DNA of 64,000 nucleotides, from assembly GCF_000004195.4 (NCBI RefSeq), contig NC_030677.2:58348222-58412221 (forward strand), given 5' to 3'. Positions 34,901-45,449 of this stretch are shown here, piece after piece (position 1 is the first letter of the stretch; every line of letters starts with the position of its first letter). The notes under the pieces are model-generated. The model saw only the letters and a program-made list of their open reading frames with translations, had not been told where the DNA came from and ran no database searches. This DNA comes from Xenopus tropicalis. Taxonomy: Eukaryota > Chordata > Amphibia > Anura > Pipidae. The position numbers and the translations under genes were made by a program.

Positions 34901-35632
34901 TACCAACCACAAGTTCTTCTTTCCAAGCGTTTTGTTTTTCTAAAATGTTTGCATTGAAGGACTAATTCTTTAAGTGTCAAGTACCCGGGAATCTTTGGAG
35001 TTCTGAGATTGCAGATGATATTGGGATGGTAGTGACACCCCTTCTAGTAATTGAGTTGTTTAAAAAAAAAGTGGGCATGGTGAAAAATCATCACACCACA
35101 GTCAGTATTTCTTCTTATCTACAAACAAATAGAAAAACTCAGTTTATAGACAGGAATTGCAGTGTAGCTCAGTGTTCATCTTTTTTAGGTAAGCGCTCGA
35201 TTTGTTAGGCAGTCATAGTTCAGCGAGGCCACTGAACTATAACACCACATTGAAGAGAATTGAATTTGAGTGTTTAAAGCAGTGAAATCAAGTCATCGAG
35301 TCTGATACAGAGGCAGGAAATGCTTGGCAAATGTGCCAATTAATTAAAGCACTTTCCTGACTGTTAGAAAAAATTCCCTGACAATCAGGAAATTGTTAGT
35401 AACTGTGATAAAGTGCAAACTGCTGGGCAGCCATGGTTTTTTAACCTTATTTTTAAGGGTCCAAATTAACACAGTTAAAACCATGGTTTCTTACCCTATT
35501 TTTTTAAGAGCCCCACATGAAGTCTGAGAAACTGCTTTCCAGAATATTGGTTTAGAATTTATTGGTTATTATTCTTATTATAACCCACCATAAAGAACAC
35601 GGGGACACAATTTTGGATCTGAACATCATAAG
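34901..35632. other. AT-rich DNA with two small internal repeats
   Basis: A 50-bp imperfect tandem pair starts at 35431 and 35481 (ccatggttttttaacctta against ccatggtttcttaccctat). A small hairpin, tagttcag/ctgaacta, lies at 35216-35240. No gene. Confidence 0.5.
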
Positions 35633-35990
35633 TTAAATGAATACTGTCAAGGGAAAACAATTTTTTTCAAAATGCATCAATTAATAGAGCTTCTCCAGCA
35701 GAATCCGTAATTGAAATCTGTTTTTCAAAAACACAAACAGATTTTTTTTATATTTAATTTTGAAATTTCACATGGGGCTAGCCATATTCTTCATTTTCCA
35801 GGGTGCCACAGCCATGTGACCTGTGCTCTGATAAACTTCAGTCACACTTTACTGCTGAGCTGCAAGTTGGAGTGATATCACCCCCCTCCGAGCAGCCGAT
35901 CAGCAGAACAATGGGAAGGGAGCAAGATAGCAGTTCCCAGTAGGTATCAGAATAGCACTCAATAGTAAGGGACCCCAGTGCTCAGAGCTG
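35633..35990 (-). mobile_element. T2-type MITE (inverted relative of 49.2-49.5 kb)
   Basis: The order 'ttaaatgaatactgtcaagg', 'agagcttctccagcagaatc', 'aattttgaaatttcacatgg', 'tgcaagttggagtgatatca' is the reverse complement of 49185-49546. The right end is unclear and merges into a hAT-like word near 35990 ('gctgggccaagcagtattgg'). Confidence 0.65.
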
Positions 35991-36204
35991 GGCCAAGCAG
36001 TATTGGCAACCCAAGGCAATACTATTTGACCTGGTGCCCTGCATGCTTAACCTAATCGTTCACTCAGTCCCTTTCATTAGTAAAAGGTCACAATGCTAAA
36101 AATCATGCTCTAACCACATGGCTCTAACCATAATCATTATTTCACCTTTATAAGGCTTCTAAAACAAATCTATTAGGCTTCCATGGTGCTAATAGTGCAA
36201 AATA

Positions 36205-36456
36205 GTAAAAAACACTGCGTATTTCCGCTAGGTCTGGCAGCTGCCTTTGTGTATACATAGGAATAGCTTGCTTTGCAAATACTGGCGTATTTCAGCCAAC
36301 GCTTGAAAAATCCGTGCTAAGGCGTTTTCTAGCATATTTACGCATTGTGTGGTTTGCTTCGAGTCTTTTCAAGTTATTTCTATGGATGATGATATCGTGC
36401 GTTTTTCAGCCGCCGAGAGAATTAGAAAATACGCAGCGTAAAAACGCCACGTGTTA
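36205..36456. mobile_element. CpG-containing MITE-like repeat
   Basis: It begins near aacactgcgtatttccgct and ends aaatacgcagcgtaaaaacg (36427-36446) and ccacgtgttaa, so 'tgcgtattt' and 'aaatacgca' form inverted ends. Interior CpG words (ggcgttttctagcatattta, gccgccgagagaattagaaa) contrast with the flanks. Confidence 0.55.
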
Positions 36457-36504
36457 AATAATAAGGATATTTAAGATAGCAAGACATGAAGTCTCCTTTT
36501 GAAA

Positions 36505-37018
36505 TACTTTGTAAGCTCTACGGGGCAGGGACCTCCCTCCTACTGTGTCTCATACCACAACAGCACTTAAAGGAGAACTATACCCCCGGACGCAAAAAGC
36601 ACCCTTAACTATCATTGGCTAGACCCCCCTCACCTCTCCTTTATCACATAGTTTTTACTCGCTAATCGCTAGCTAAACATGCAGAGAAGCGTAGTCGCGT
36701 ACCTCACTGACATCTTATTATCGACTGATGACACTTCAGGTCTCTCCGCCAATATGAACCTGCTTGCACATGCACAGTTGAGGTAGCAGGAAATCCGCTT
36801 CAACTGCGCACGTGCAAGCAGGTTAGGTGTCGGAGGTGAGACCCGAAGAGTCTTCAGCCGGTAAGAAACCGCCAGCGTTCTCTGTGTTTTTATACTTATT
36901 TATTGTATCTATTAGAACACTTGTCCTCCCTGTGTGTAATTGTGTATATTGTGAGATTGTACGGTGCTGTGTATCCTTGTAACCTTTCATAAATAAAGTT
37001 ATACATACATACATACAA
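36505..37018 (+). mobile_element. L2 LINE 3' UTR with (ATAC)n tail, split by a MITE
   Basis: The block tgtaagctctacggggcagg followed by gacctccctcc is the same as that downstream of the L2 ORF at 39.7 kb (minus strand tgtaaactctacgggagagg). The right part ends cataaataaagttatacata and an (ATAC)n run (37001-37018), the typical L2 tail. A MITE from 36567 interrupts it. No ORF part remains. Confidence 0.7.
36567..36886 (+). mobile_element. T2-type MITE nested in the L2 3' end
   Basis: It starts ttaaaggagaactatacccc within the L2 3' UTR. It contains a long hairpin (about 36728-36853): 'aacctgcttgcacatgcaca' pairs with 'tgcgcacgtgcaagcaggtt', and the flanking 'aggtctctccgcc' with 'cggaggtgagacc'. 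No right TTAA terminus was found, so the right edge is approximate. Confidence 0.6.
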
Positions 37019-37918
37019 ATACAGAGGCAGTGAGCTTGTAACAGTACTGTGTAGGGAGTTGGGATTTTTTACAGTGGAGTTCCATACTTCTCTTGCAGCT
37101 AATCCCTTAATTCAATTCATTGTATTGCACAGAACCCAACCTCATGTACTATATTCTCAGAAGCAAAGTCTAACACAGTAACATCTATTTTCTCACCAGG
37201 TACTACTCAGCTGGGGATGATTTTTTCACTAACCCTGTAATTCCTCCTCTGTGACCCACCTGAAAAATCTTGGGTGCCCAGCCCCGAACAAAAAACACTT
37301 GGTGCCCCTAGAAGTGGTTTATAAGGGTCAAGCCCTAATCCTGTCTCTGACCACATTATTCTCCTAGAGCCAAAGTTCCTCAGCCGGATGGCCTATAATC
37401 TCCCCATCTAGGATGCACTCCAAACAAACTACGCTAAATGTGAGATGGTACTTGTGATCTGCTGATTCTCACCTGAGGACCATATCTGAGGAATCTTCCC
37501 CAATGCTCCTGGCATCACTATCCTCCCTTGATAATGCAAAAAGACTATCTGTGGATCACACTGTCCTCTAATGAGCACAGACTGGAACTTACTAGGCAAA
37601 ACATATCTTTATGTGGCTGATGAGCTTACATGCTAAAAGAAAAGTCTAGTTTATTGGGCTAGGCCCTCTGTGTCTGTAATTGCTTTCTTCAGCTGAATGT
37701 ATACAGTGCTGTGTTTGCATTAAACATTCTTTCACTTTCCTGAGAAATCTCTGCCACAAGGGTTTCTCAGCAGATTTACAGCAGAAATATTTGTACTCTC
37801 TTGTAGAAATGCCAAAAAAAAAAAAAAAAACAGTTCCAGGGGTCAGTGGGCTCCAGGCACACCTGCACCAAAGCACAGAAAGGGGGCAAGATTGACTTAC
37901 TGTAAATATGCTTTTAAA
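37019..37918. other. AT-rich DNA with hAT-like word and A17 run
   Basis: 'ttgggtgcccagccccgaac' (37270-37289) and 'ttggtgcccctagaagtggt' resemble termini of Xenopus hAT-like repeats. An A run lies at 37814-37830. The 137-residue minus-strand frame (37646-38059) includes the translated homopolymer and has no domain. Confidence 0.45.
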
Positions 37919-38000
37919 TTCTGCAAAGTGCTGAAAAATATGGCAGCCCTCGCATACCTTTATGAGGGGGCTGCCATATTTTTCAGCATTTTGCAGAACC
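37919..38000. repeat. 82-nt hairpin, pre-miRNA-like
   Basis: The left arm ttctgcaaag plus tgctgaaaaatatggcagcc (to 37951) pairs with the right arm from 37964, ending ttttgcagaa. There is only a 2-nt asymmetry and a small bulge around a roughly 12-nt loop (gcatacctttat). The arms belong to the MITE family at 38303 and 59380, fused head to head. Confidence 0.8.
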
Positions 38001-38110
38001 TGGGGTATCAGATAGGTAATGTAAAAGCATTGGGCAAATACCTTTATGACAAAATACATGATATGTATTATGATAGAGGTAAAAAGGGTTTAAACTCAGT
38101 GTCAGTAGGA
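38001..38110 (-). mobile_element. T2-type MITE fragment
   Basis: 'atcagataggtaatgtaaaa' and 'gcattgggcaaatacctt' are the reverse complement of the interior of 38303-38665. Continues from the hairpin; the outer end is decayed. Confidence 0.6.
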
Positions 38111-38302
38111 GATGTGCAGTAGACAAGGCATCTAGTCTGCTTCTCCCTTTGGCTTTCAATGCTTCCTTGCATTTATACAAAGGCCTGTTACAGAACCTGT
38201 GCAGCATGTTGACACATCAGTATGATAATTCACAAGCATACCTATAATTAACAACTACATATCAAGTATATGGGCTTTGTACCCCTATGCATTAACAGTA
38301 AG

Positions 38303-38665
38303 CTAAAGAGATACTGGCACCAGAGTTTAAACTTTTTTTTATCTCTGTCATAACATTGTATTTGCATGGGCTTTATAAGTTTGCTATAAAGGTATTTGCT
38401 CAATGCTTTTACATTACCTATCTGATTATCCAAGTTCCTCTATGAGGGTTTGCTATATTTGTGCAGCAGTAGGCTGTTAGCGTTAGAACTGACAGGTTGA
38501 GAAGGGACAGTCAGGTTAGCAAAACAGTCAGGTTGGGGAACTTCAAGCAACAATTACTTACAAAAGCGGCCATATCAGCAATAAATGATTAACATGACCT
38601 TTAGGTAACTTTCAATGTACATTCATATTTGGAATAGTAGTTTTTTAGTGTCAGTGTCACTTTAA
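38303..38665 (+). mobile_element. T2-type MITE, near full length
   Basis: The left end ctaaagagatactggcacca is mirrored by tagtgtcagtgtcactttaa at the right. The interior order (caatgcttttacattaccta, gaagggacagtcaggtta, tgtacattcatatttgga) matches the copy at 59380-59737. The left TTAA is mutated. Confidence 0.8.
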
Positions 38666-39534
38666 TAAGCTCCAGGACATCTTGCGATATACAGTATTCG
38701 TGACGTAGAACCTTTTAGTCACTTCCGACAATAGCCTTTAAAAATAGAGATGTGGCATTTACTGTATGAGTGAAGTAGGACAATGCTTCCAAAGTTTCCA
38801 TTATGTACTACTATACAGCTCATCTATACTGTGCCCTGTATGTAGTATTTATGTTCCTTTTCCTATGAGTGCCACCCAGAGGGAAATTGCAGATCACACA
38901 CAGCTTGCAGTCATATATGTACTAAAGGACATGCTTTTGGATCACAGCACCTTTAGTTTGTGTAAGTATTTTTTATTTTGATCCTTTATAAAATGGTGTA
39001 AGTATTTACCTAATTTATTACTGCAAATTCTGCCAGAACAGGAGACCAGCTAGGAAAGTCTATTAGTATGTAAGGGTAGATTTTTTCTTGTTGATGACTC
39101 TGCTTTTTGCACTTGAGGATGATACAACCCATTTCAAGTCTGCAGAACCAAAAAACAGAGATATAAATCATGCTATTCTAAGCATTTTTTGTCCCTACCT
39201 TAGATCTGTATTACATTGTAAAAGTTCATGACACAGCAGGCTCCTTTGCTAAAGGAATGAGTATAATGGCAAAATCTGAAAGGGGTTTTATTTAATCTCT
39301 GCTTCTTCTTCCACCAGACTTTGCAAATAAGTATTTGATCCATATGCTGCAGTCCCATGTTGCCAGTGCTTATGCCAAACCCTAGAGAGGTGGCTTGTTC
39401 AGTTAGTAGTCTGATTTAACTTATGCATCCTGCTAGTCAGCCATCCAGGGTGTTAGGAAGCCTTATTTTCACCTGAAATCCTATAACGTAAAGAATTGTA
39501 ATGTTTGCCATTCAATGCATACATGTTTTGATAA
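38666..39534. other. AT-rich DNA, nothing recognised
   Basis: No coding or repeat signature found. Confidence 0.4.
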
Positions 39535-40760
39535 TATGTATGTATGTATATATGTATGTATATCTTTATTTATGTGGCACTACTTATGTAGGCAGCACTG
39601 TACTGTAGATCAAATCAATACAACAAACAATATTAAATACAAATATTATAATAAATACAAATATATACAAGTTATGATTGCAACAAGTTAAAACCAAACA
39701 GGCAAGAGGGTGGAGGTCCCTCTCCCGTAGAGTTTACAATCTAAATGGGAGGCTAACTTACAGACACAAATAGGTGGATATTAGTACTGCAGGTTACAGT
39801 GGGTGACACTGCAATATAAGTGCCAGTTCCCAGATAAGGTGCCATGCAAATGCTCCAAGGGAAAGTCTCTGTGAGGAGCAGATGAGTGGGGCAGGAACGT
39901 ATGGAGAAATAAGAGAAAATATGTAGTAAGGTGCAGAGGAATGAAGGGCTTTTGTAAGTTATTCTTGTTCTTTTATAGGAAGCCATGATAAGGACTTTAG
40001 CAGTGGAAGGGCCTTACCTCGCTTTGATGAGAGGAGGATAATTCTGGCAGCAATATTTAAGACTGTAGCAGAGATAGAGGGAGTAAGGGAGGCCAGTTAG
40101 TAGCAGGTAACAGTAGTCTAGGTGGGACAGAATGAGAGCATGCATGAGCAGCCTAGCTGTTACAGCAGAAAGGGCCTAATTTTGGCAATATTAAAGAAAA
40201 AGTGACCAGTTTTGACAGTGTGTTAATATGGTCAGTGAAGATGAGAGAGGAGTCAAAAATCACCCCCAAACAATGTGCCAAGTTGACAGGGTTAATGAGC
40301 ATGCCAACAATAGAGATAGGAAAAGAGGGAGTAGGACCAGGCTTGGGCAAAAACATGATCAGTTTAGTTTTTGTTAGGCTCAGTTTGAGGTGGTGTTGGT
40401 TCATCCAATTAGAGATTGCTACGAGGCAGTTAGAGATTTGAGTCTATGTTACACCTGTTAATAAAAGGGTCAAAAAGTATATTTGGATATCATCAGCATA
40501 CAGATGATATTAAAAACCAAATGAGTGGATGAGATCTCCCAATGACAGAGTGTAGTGTGAGAACAACAACGGCCCAAGTACAGAGTGGACTACTGTATCA
40601 AATGCAGCTGATAAGTTGAGAAGTGACTTTTGGCTTTGGCAACCTAAAGATCATTTGTAACTGCACAATTAGTAGAGCGCACATACCGGAAACCAGATTG
40701 CAGTGGGTCCAACGGATTATGGGTGTTAAGAAAGTTAGTAATATGTGTCAATGCTATCTA
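39535..40760 (-). mobile_element. L2-clade LINE, 5'-truncated, with microsatellite tail
   Basis: Reading on the minus strand: reverse transcriptase remnant (about 40760-40150), C-terminal ORF remnant (about 40150-39745), a 3' UTR with tgtaaactctacgggagagg, and a tail of cataaataaagatatacata ending in (ATAC)n near 39535. This order and tail are those of L2/CR1-type LINEs. The 5' half of the element (ORF1, endonuclease) is absent. Confidence 0.85.
39753..40750 (-). pseudogene. L2 reverse transcriptase, broken
   Basis: On the minus strand, from about 40750 downward: LDPLQSGFR, then LSAAFDT (RT motif A), then a gap of the size of several tens of residues, then VLGPLLFSHYTLSLGDLIH, then YHLYADD with the catalytic YADD at 40489-40500. 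The thumb region follows: WMNQHHLKLSLTKTK and LAHCLGVIFDSS, then HLDYC. Breaks seen: an in-frame TAA three codons before YHLYADD (40510-40512), a TAG at 40444-40446, frame changes near 40660 and 40150, and the missing stretch between motifs A and B. It cannot encode an active enzyme. Confidence 0.85.
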
Positions 40761-40837
40761 CACCTATACGCCAAACAGGGTAAATGGACACAACTACAAT
40801 AAAAAGAATGAATAAGTGGCCTTTAAAGTGGCCTTAA

Positions 40838-41206
40838 ATTAAGGTACGGACCTAAGAAGCCACAGCTCCACCACTGAATGAGCAACAACTAACGCACCCT
40901 ACCCACTGTATGCCCACGGCAAACCCCACACCCCTGGACTTACCTGTTATACTGTTAGGTAATAACTCTTGTTATTTACTTTATATTATGTTATTTTTAT
41001 TTTAGTATTACTTTTATTTTTATATTTGTATTTTGTAAATAAATTGCTCCAGCCGATAAGCTGATACATACATGTACAATGCCAATGCTATGTATTTTGG
41101 GAAAACTGTAACAATATTTCAAAGTTTCTAACTCTGATGTGTAACAACAAATGTGCATGCAATATATAATAATTGATCAATAAAGGTTATGATGTTAAAA
41201 AAAAAA
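40838..41206 (+). mobile_element. LINE (L1-like) 3' end with poly(A) tail
   Basis: An A10 tail (41197-41206) follows tcaataaaggttatgatgtt, with an aataaa-like signal. Upstream text such as ttttgggaaaactgtaacaa resembles Xenopus L1-type 3' UTRs. An 8-bp string ggccttaa lies on both sides (40830-40837, 41207-41214) and may be the target duplication. No ORF remains, so the class is inferred. Confidence 0.45.
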
Positions 41207-41474
41207 GGCCTTAATGGGCCCATACATTATAGCTTGTGGGCAAACAAATGAATACAGTACAAAGGGCTTTACATTAAATGCCCACCTTTCCATTGTTCCT
41301 TGCTGCTCCTCATTCTACTCATCTGCTGATGTATTGACCTATTGACATAAAGTAGTAGCATTTTATACCTGACCAGTCACCTGACTCATATATGCAACAT
41401 TTTGTAGAATTGTATCAGTGTAATGATAAGAACTGCTATAAGAGATAACCTAGCATCATTACTGACTTCATATC

Positions 41475-41606
41475 TTAAAGGACAAGGAAAGGCAAAATTA
41501 ATAAAGGATACCCTTCAATTTCAGGCCAGATATCGGTCAGCCAGGCCCAAACGGTCTAAGGGACCCATATCGGCAGCTACAATCGGCCCGTGTATGCCCA
41601 CCTTTA
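41475..41606. mobile_element. T2 terminus joined to a 'gtgtatggccacc' MITE half
   Basis: ttaaaggacaaggaaaggca (41475 on) is a T2-type left end. From about 41524 the sequence matches the right half of the element at 63409-63756 and ends cgtgtatgcccacctttaca. Two broken elements are juxtaposed. The plus-strand 84-residue frame across them is an artefact. Confidence 0.6.
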
Positions 41607-41674
41607 CACATCCACAAGTGTACCTAAATGGTCATATGGCATGTATCACTGGGAACATGTCACCAGGAACCAAA

Positions 41675-41879
41675 TAAGGGTGAAGACACACGGAGCTACT
41701 TGTAGCAGCTACTTGTTACAGCTACTAAAATAGACAATGCTGATCATTTACTGATAACTCTCTCTATGTGTGTTTCAGCAGAGGCAATTCTTAGTATTGT
41801 CTCTGGCAGGGTATTTTCTGGCGTTTAGTAGCCACGACAAATAGCTGCTACTAAGTGGCTCTGTGTGTCTTCACCCTAA
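41675..41879. mobile_element. MITE with 'taagggtgaagacacac' ends, intact
   Basis: 205 bp: taagggtgaagacacacgga at the left is mirrored by gtgtgtcttcaccctaa at the right, and tagcagctac/tagctgcta are further inverted inside. A fragment of the same family is at 28508-28627. Confidence 0.85.
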
Positions 41880-42033
41880 GGGCAGTGGCAGACAGGGAGA
41901 TTAGTTGACCCGCAACAAATCTTTGTTGCCGCAAGGCAACTTCTGCGACTTCAGGAAATTGTGGGGAGATTAGTCGCCTGCGCCAATGAAGATTTGTCAT
42001 GGGACGACTAATCTCCCAGTTTTCCACTGCCCT
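41879..42033. mobile_element. Foldback MITE with 'agggcagtgg' ends
   Basis: 155 bp: agggcagtggcagacaggga is mirrored by ctcccagttttccactgccct-type right end (42013-42033). It abuts the previous element with shared junction bases. Interior gattagt/actaatc words pair. A copy lies nested at 53391-53589. Confidence 0.8.
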
Positions 42034-42076
42034 AAAGAAGCATTCAGGATTGTCAGTTGACAGGACGTTTTATTTG

Positions 42077-42384
42077 TACAGGTATGGGATCCATTATCTG
42101 GAAACTCATTATAGAGAAGTTTCAAATTTTGGCAAGGCCATCTCCCATAGACTCCAATTTAATCAAATAATTACATTTTTTAAAAAGGATTTCCTTTTTC
42201 TCTGTAATAATAAAACTATTGTAATAATATAGTACTCTACAAGTACTCTATCCCAGCTATTGGAGGCAAAACAATCCATGATTTTTTAATAAACATAACA
42301 TATGAAGATCCAAGTTACGGAAAGACCCCTTATCTGGAAAAACCTAGGTCCCAAACATTCTGGATAACAGGTCCCATACCTGTG
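42077..42384 (-). mobile_element. 'tacaggtatgggacc' MITE, full length
   Basis: Left end tacaggtatgggatccatta and right end aacaggtcccatacctgtg form inverted termini. The interior has the ctccaatttaatcaaataat and ttggaggcaaaacaatccat blocks in family order, in the orientation opposite to 32561-32892. The plus-strand 77-residue frame inside is an artefact. Confidence 0.85.
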
Positions 42385-42452
42385 TATATATAATTTTCAG
42401 TGCACTGAGCCTTTGTCAGGGTTCAACCCATTTGTATTGAGTGTGCCTTATT

Positions 42453-42503
42453 TATCTATCTATCATCTATCTATCTATCTATCATCTATCTATCTATCTA
42501 TCT
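42453..42503 (+). repeat. (TATC)n microsatellite
   Basis: About 12 tetranucleotide units of tatc with two tatcatc interruptions. The long uninterrupted pattern makes it a likely length-variable locus. Confidence 0.95.
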
Positions 42504-42504
42504 A

Positions 42505-43141
42505 GCGCAGAGACTAGAACTGCAGCTCTATAAATTGCACTAAACATACATAAAAAACACTGGAATATGCATATGAGTATACCCTTTGATGTATCTTAAT
42601 AAAGTGTATATTTCTTACAGATCTGGATAAAGGAAAGAATGTTATTAGGACCTGCAAACCTCCAGAGATAACTCTTTCCAAGATCACCTCAAAGTCACTT
42701 AAGCTTACCAAACCCATTATAATTCTCTACAGCTACTAGGAACACTGTACTATAAAAAGCACACACCACAAGGCATACTGAACAGTTTTAACAATCTTGC
42801 CAATGTATATAAAAATTGGATTTACAATCACTGAACATACATGCTGAAATTGCAATATTATTAAGCGTACAAGTTGTTGACATATAGCCATTTTTGTTTT
42901 CATATACCATTGCATTACTTTTCCTAACATTTTACATATTACCTCATTTTCCCAATGGCTTTTATTTAATTAAACTTAATTTCTTAAGGTTATTTGATCT
43001 CACCTGTACACCTCTTCTGTGGTGCTATCGTTCCCTAAACACTGGGCTAAGAGTCAATATACCATATGAGCCTCACTCACTTAAGATTTCAGGCATTTTG
43101 CTAGCTTAGTGTGCCACAAAGTGACCAGTGTAGTGAAGTCA
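42505..43141. other. AT-rich DNA, nothing recognised
   Basis: No repeat ends or gene recognised. Confidence 0.4.
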
Positions 43142-43310
43142 GTGTCTCAGGCAGGTTTGGTCTGGGATTCAATAAAGACCCTGGCATTTCAAGTTCACAG
43201 GGGCTCAAACAGAACCCTGCCCCCCCCCCACCCACTAAATAGTGACTGTATATGGCATCTTACAGCAGCCCCTCTGGCATTTGCCAGAATCTACAGATTG
43301 ATTGCCAGTC
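43142..43310 (+). mobile_element. Fragment of the 'aggccctggcatttcaag' repeat
   Basis: 'gggattcaataaagaccctg', a C9 run and 'ggcatcttacagcagcccct' match, in inverse order, the right side of 31256-31612. The other side is missing. Confidence 0.6.
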
Positions 43311-45449
43311 TCAGCCTGATTTCAGGGGGACAAGCCATATCTGCCAGGTTATTCATTCCTCCTTGAAGTAGGCAATTTAGGTTGCAACCAAGCAACAGCT
43401 TGTGGAAAGGTGGAGTCCTGCTGAAGACAAGCAAAGAGTTTAAAATGACTCTCTACTACCTCTGTTCGGCATCTCCTGAATGTGCCCGGTTCCTTGAGTT
43501 TTAGGAAATGTGTGTCAGTTCCAACTAATTGTATAACACCACCAGCGACAATAATTATGCATTGGGCAGCAGGAGAGGCAGGAAATCTTAACAAGTAGTT
43601 AGATTTACCCTGGGAGCCTAATGGATGGCAACCCTTAAAATAAGTAATAGAAAAATAAAAAAATATTGACAAGAATTTCATAATGCACCCCATTTATTAT
43701 TCAAGAAACAAAACCATACTCATGTCTACAGATTCTACTATTACAAGAGAACAGCAAATATACACAAATGTGTTAACTAGTTTATGGTGCTATTTAACTA
43801 GCAAGAAAAGGTACACGTTATGTGAATAAAGGAAAACTAAGTATGAAGCCATATATCATCTTGGTGGATATGAAGAGTTGAATATTTATGTTGTTAATGC
43901 ATCTTAATTTTAATTCTCTCTTGTTTTAGGTTGCTGAGTTGTGTCATTATTTGTGTTTTGGTTGGAGTGTGGAAAAAATGGAATCAAATTAAATTCCATA
44001 TTTAGGGGTAACTACTAGGACTCTCAGGCACCCTTTGACCAAATTCTGGAAACAAATATTTTAGTTTGTGCTAATGTTGGAAATGGAAAAAGGTCTATCT
44101 GTTTCCTACAGTTTTTTGTATTTTGAGAAACAGATGGCAATGGACTTTTGGCGATGAAATTACTTCTCTGGAAGAGGATCTGAGGTGAGTTGAAGTAGTG
44201 TGTACGCAAGCACCTAGGAATATCTGCACTAGAGAAAACCGTAAAATGCTGACCTCACATTTCCACCCCTCAGATGCAGTGACAGCAACATGTAACCCCT
44301 AGGAAACTGAATTGCTTTTTCATAGAGGGGGGGCTTCAAAAAGGAGTTAATTGCCCTTTAACCCTCTCAAACTTCCTGCCAATGAATCTTGGAGTAAGGT
44401 CACGGAATTTGTCATCCAACATGTAGCAATGAGAATGTTGCTTAGGAAATCAAGAGTCCCCCTCCTCTTTATGTATCTGGTTAGAGGCTTTTACTGGAAA
44501 AAGCCTCTGTTTCTAGTGACAGCTTATATTTATTTAAAAAAAAACAAAAAAAAAAAACAGCATTGTCCATGGTGCCCAAAGATTTCCTTCCCTCTCTACT
44601 GCTACCGTGGCGCTGTCCAATCAGGAGATAGCATTGATGCACATTCCCTACACTAGCAAGCACTTTCAGGCAATGTTGAACAGAGGTAAGAGAGATTTAT
44701 TTTCAAATTTAAGCTTGTCTTCAGGACGTTGCTAGGTGGCAACCTCCAGGATAAACAAACTCACCTGTCAACCTGACAAATGGAGCAGTGCCAGGTGGAT
44801 CTCCACCCAAAAAACATTCAAGCATTGGCTCATGCAGTATCCTTTAGCTTCTGCTCCTCTTGTGATGTTTTATAAGATCACAGGTTTAGGCTGTTTCTCT
44901 TGATATACTTTTTTTTTGCTGCAATTCATAGGAATTATATGCATTTTGGATCTGCATTGCTTACCTGAACTGTATCCTTTCTGCAAGAGTGGATAAATGA
45001 GTATTGTGATTTTAAATTAGCCAACAGCTTTGCATAAACCAGGAAAGGCACCTCTGTTATTTAATGAAGTTCTTATAGCATCAGGTACCAGTGAAGAATC
45101 CAGCCTCTATGTCTGTATTTATGATTGTTTTTTTAATTGTTTATAATATGTTTCATTGAAGTCAGATAACAACTAATAAAAGTTGAGTCTCATTTACCAG
45201 CTATTATATGGCTGTCTCACTAGCAGAGGCAATAAAATACATGAACTTTTATTAGCTTTTCTTCTCTTGTACAGGATTTATGGACCCAAGCAACCCTTTG
45301 TGAACATACATATTTCTTTATGAGCCAGAGAGTGTGCAATGGCGTTTAGAAGTGGAAGCTACTGTGTATTTATTATTTAAAAGCATACTGTGGAGAAACC
45401 TAAGGAATCATTTACATCCGCAAATGCAGTTGTGGTCCCCAAATTTTTT
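43311..45449. other. Largely unique DNA
   Basis: The minus-strand 114-residue frame at 43349-43693 and the plus-strand frame at 44351-44656 have no recognised domain; the latter translates an A-rich run (44536-44560). 'ttgctaggtggcaacctcca' near 44730 hints at a MITE word shared with 25.85 kb. No gene could be supported. Confidence 0.4.

Noticed and set aside
37617..37650. Second hammerhead-like word (ctgatga ... gaaa)
   Set aside because: The intervening bases cannot form stem II.
37646..38059. 137-residue minus-strand frame
   Set aside because: It translates an A17 homopolymer and MITE hairpin sequence; no domain.
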